The position numbers and the translations under genes were made by a program. A stretch of DNA of 6,044 nucleotides from an uncultured bacterium (GTDB lineage Bacteria; Verrucomicrobiota; Lentisphaeria; Victivallales; Victivallaceae), in the NCBI GenBank assembly GCA_949286445.1, contig CASECL010000292.1:1-6044 (forward strand), written 5' to 3'. Positions 5,698 through 6,044 of this stretch are shown one piece after another. Under the pieces are notes generated by a model. It saw nothing but the letters and a program-made list of their open reading frames with translations, searched no databases and was not told where the DNA came from. Position 1 is the stretch's first letter. Each line of letters starts with the position of its first letter.

Positions 5698-6044
5698 TCA
5701 CTCCACAACTAAAACGCTATTGAGCGTACCAAAGTCGTTGGCGGCAAAGTTAGGATTGCGCTCATCCAGCCTCCAATCCCCGTCCACCACAAACTTATAT
5801 TCATAAACCCCCGGTGCCAGCATCATCGTACCGGAAAATACTCCGGGAGCCTTTTCGCTAAGAACTTTAGACGGTTCCCAATCATTGAATGAACCCGCTA
5901 CGCACACGGTTTGCCCAGGTTTGGCCTCAATCTCAAATGTCACTCGCCGGCGAATCGTCTTTCCGGCTGCAGACACAGCCCCGGCCGCCGCCGTCTTAAG
6001 GCATCTCTTTTTCGGCTCTGCCGCTTCCGATGCATTTTTCTTTG
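5698..6044 (-). CDS. Glycogen-binding domain (CBM48/AMPK-beta-like) protein, 5' end outside window
   Basis: The frame is open from the right edge to TGA at 5698-5700, giving 114 visible residues. Visible residues 1-30 are Lys/Ala-rich and probably disordered (KKNASEAAEPKKR...). The rest is a compact early-set glycogen-binding domain: RRVTFEIEAKPGQTVCVAG, then the hallmark GSFNDWEP, then LAPGVYEYKFVVDGDWRLDE, and FGTLNSVLVVE at the end. The Trp in NDW and the Trp in DGDW are the expected glucan-stacking residues, and Lys in YKF is also typical. No catalytic domain is attached in the visible part. The likely role is binding glycogen or alpha-glucan and perhaps recruiting partners; its position upstream of glgP fits. 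A GTG at 5976 could be called as a start, but no ribosome site precedes it and the Lys-rich frame continues upstream, so I treat the gene as truncated by the window edge. Confidence 0.88.
   Translation of the reverse strand, partial: KKNASEAAEPKKRCLKTAAAGAVSAAGKTIRRRVTFEIEAKPGQTVCVAGSFNDWEPSKVLSEKAPGVFSGTMMLAPGVYEYKFVVDGDWRLDERNPNFAANDFGTLNSVLVVE

Noticed and set aside
5586..5708. N-terminal extension of glgP by 41 residues up to an ATG at 5708
   Set aside because: It would translate through the intrinsic terminator and overlap the upstream stop. The family's conserved region starts just after the ATG at 5585, which has the proper ribosome site.
5974..5976. GTG as the start of the glycogen-binding protein
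   Set aside because: There is no purine-rich site upstream, and the frame continues with a plausible Lys/Ala-rich arm to the window edge.

Overview
Organism and style: this window has moderate GC and carries tightly packed genes, almost all on the minus strand. Its gene types are bacterial: a Thermotoga/Thermus-type alpha-glucan phosphorylase, an RsmE of the 'EQAGD' subtype, a small AMPK-beta-like glycogen-binding protein and an esterase/SMP-30-like fusion. The last two types are, to my recollection, frequent in the Planctomycetes-Verrucomicrobia-Lentisphaerae group. I favour a Lentisphaerota/Kiritimatiellota-like bacterium, but this is an inference from gene flavour only.

Layout, left to right. 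Positions 2-115 (+) hold the last 37 codons of an unidentified gene that enters from outside the window, followed by a strong intrinsic terminator (148-190). Positions 210-422 hold the most unusual feature: a 201-bp element with perfect 15-bp terminal inverted repeats, a perfect 6-bp flanking direct repeat (TATTTA) and internal hairpins, but no gene. It looks like a MITE-type non-autonomous mobile element inserted between two convergent genes. It may sit in the loop of the esterase gene's former terminator. Positions 438-1835 (-) encode a cytoplasmic esterase-fold protein with a propeller-like tail. Positions 1968-2702 (-) are rsmE, overlapping by ATGA with a small three-helix membrane protein (2699-3013, -) that has SemiSWEET/PQ-loop-like topology. 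Positions 3060-5585 (-) are glgP. A textbook intrinsic terminator (5640-5678) separates glgP from an upstream glycogen-binding-domain gene (5698-6044, -), which runs off the right edge.

How the genes work together: transcription on the minus strand runs right to left. The glycogen-binding gene ends at its terminator. A second unit then probably contains glgP, the membrane protein and rsmE, with gaps of 46 nt and -4 nt. The esterase gene follows after 132 nt and may have its own promoter. The theme on the right is storage-glucan metabolism: a glucan-binding protein and a phosphorylase releasing glucose-1-phosphate. The membrane protein could be related to sugar movement, but only by topology and position. 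rsmE is a housekeeping ribosome-modification gene carried along.
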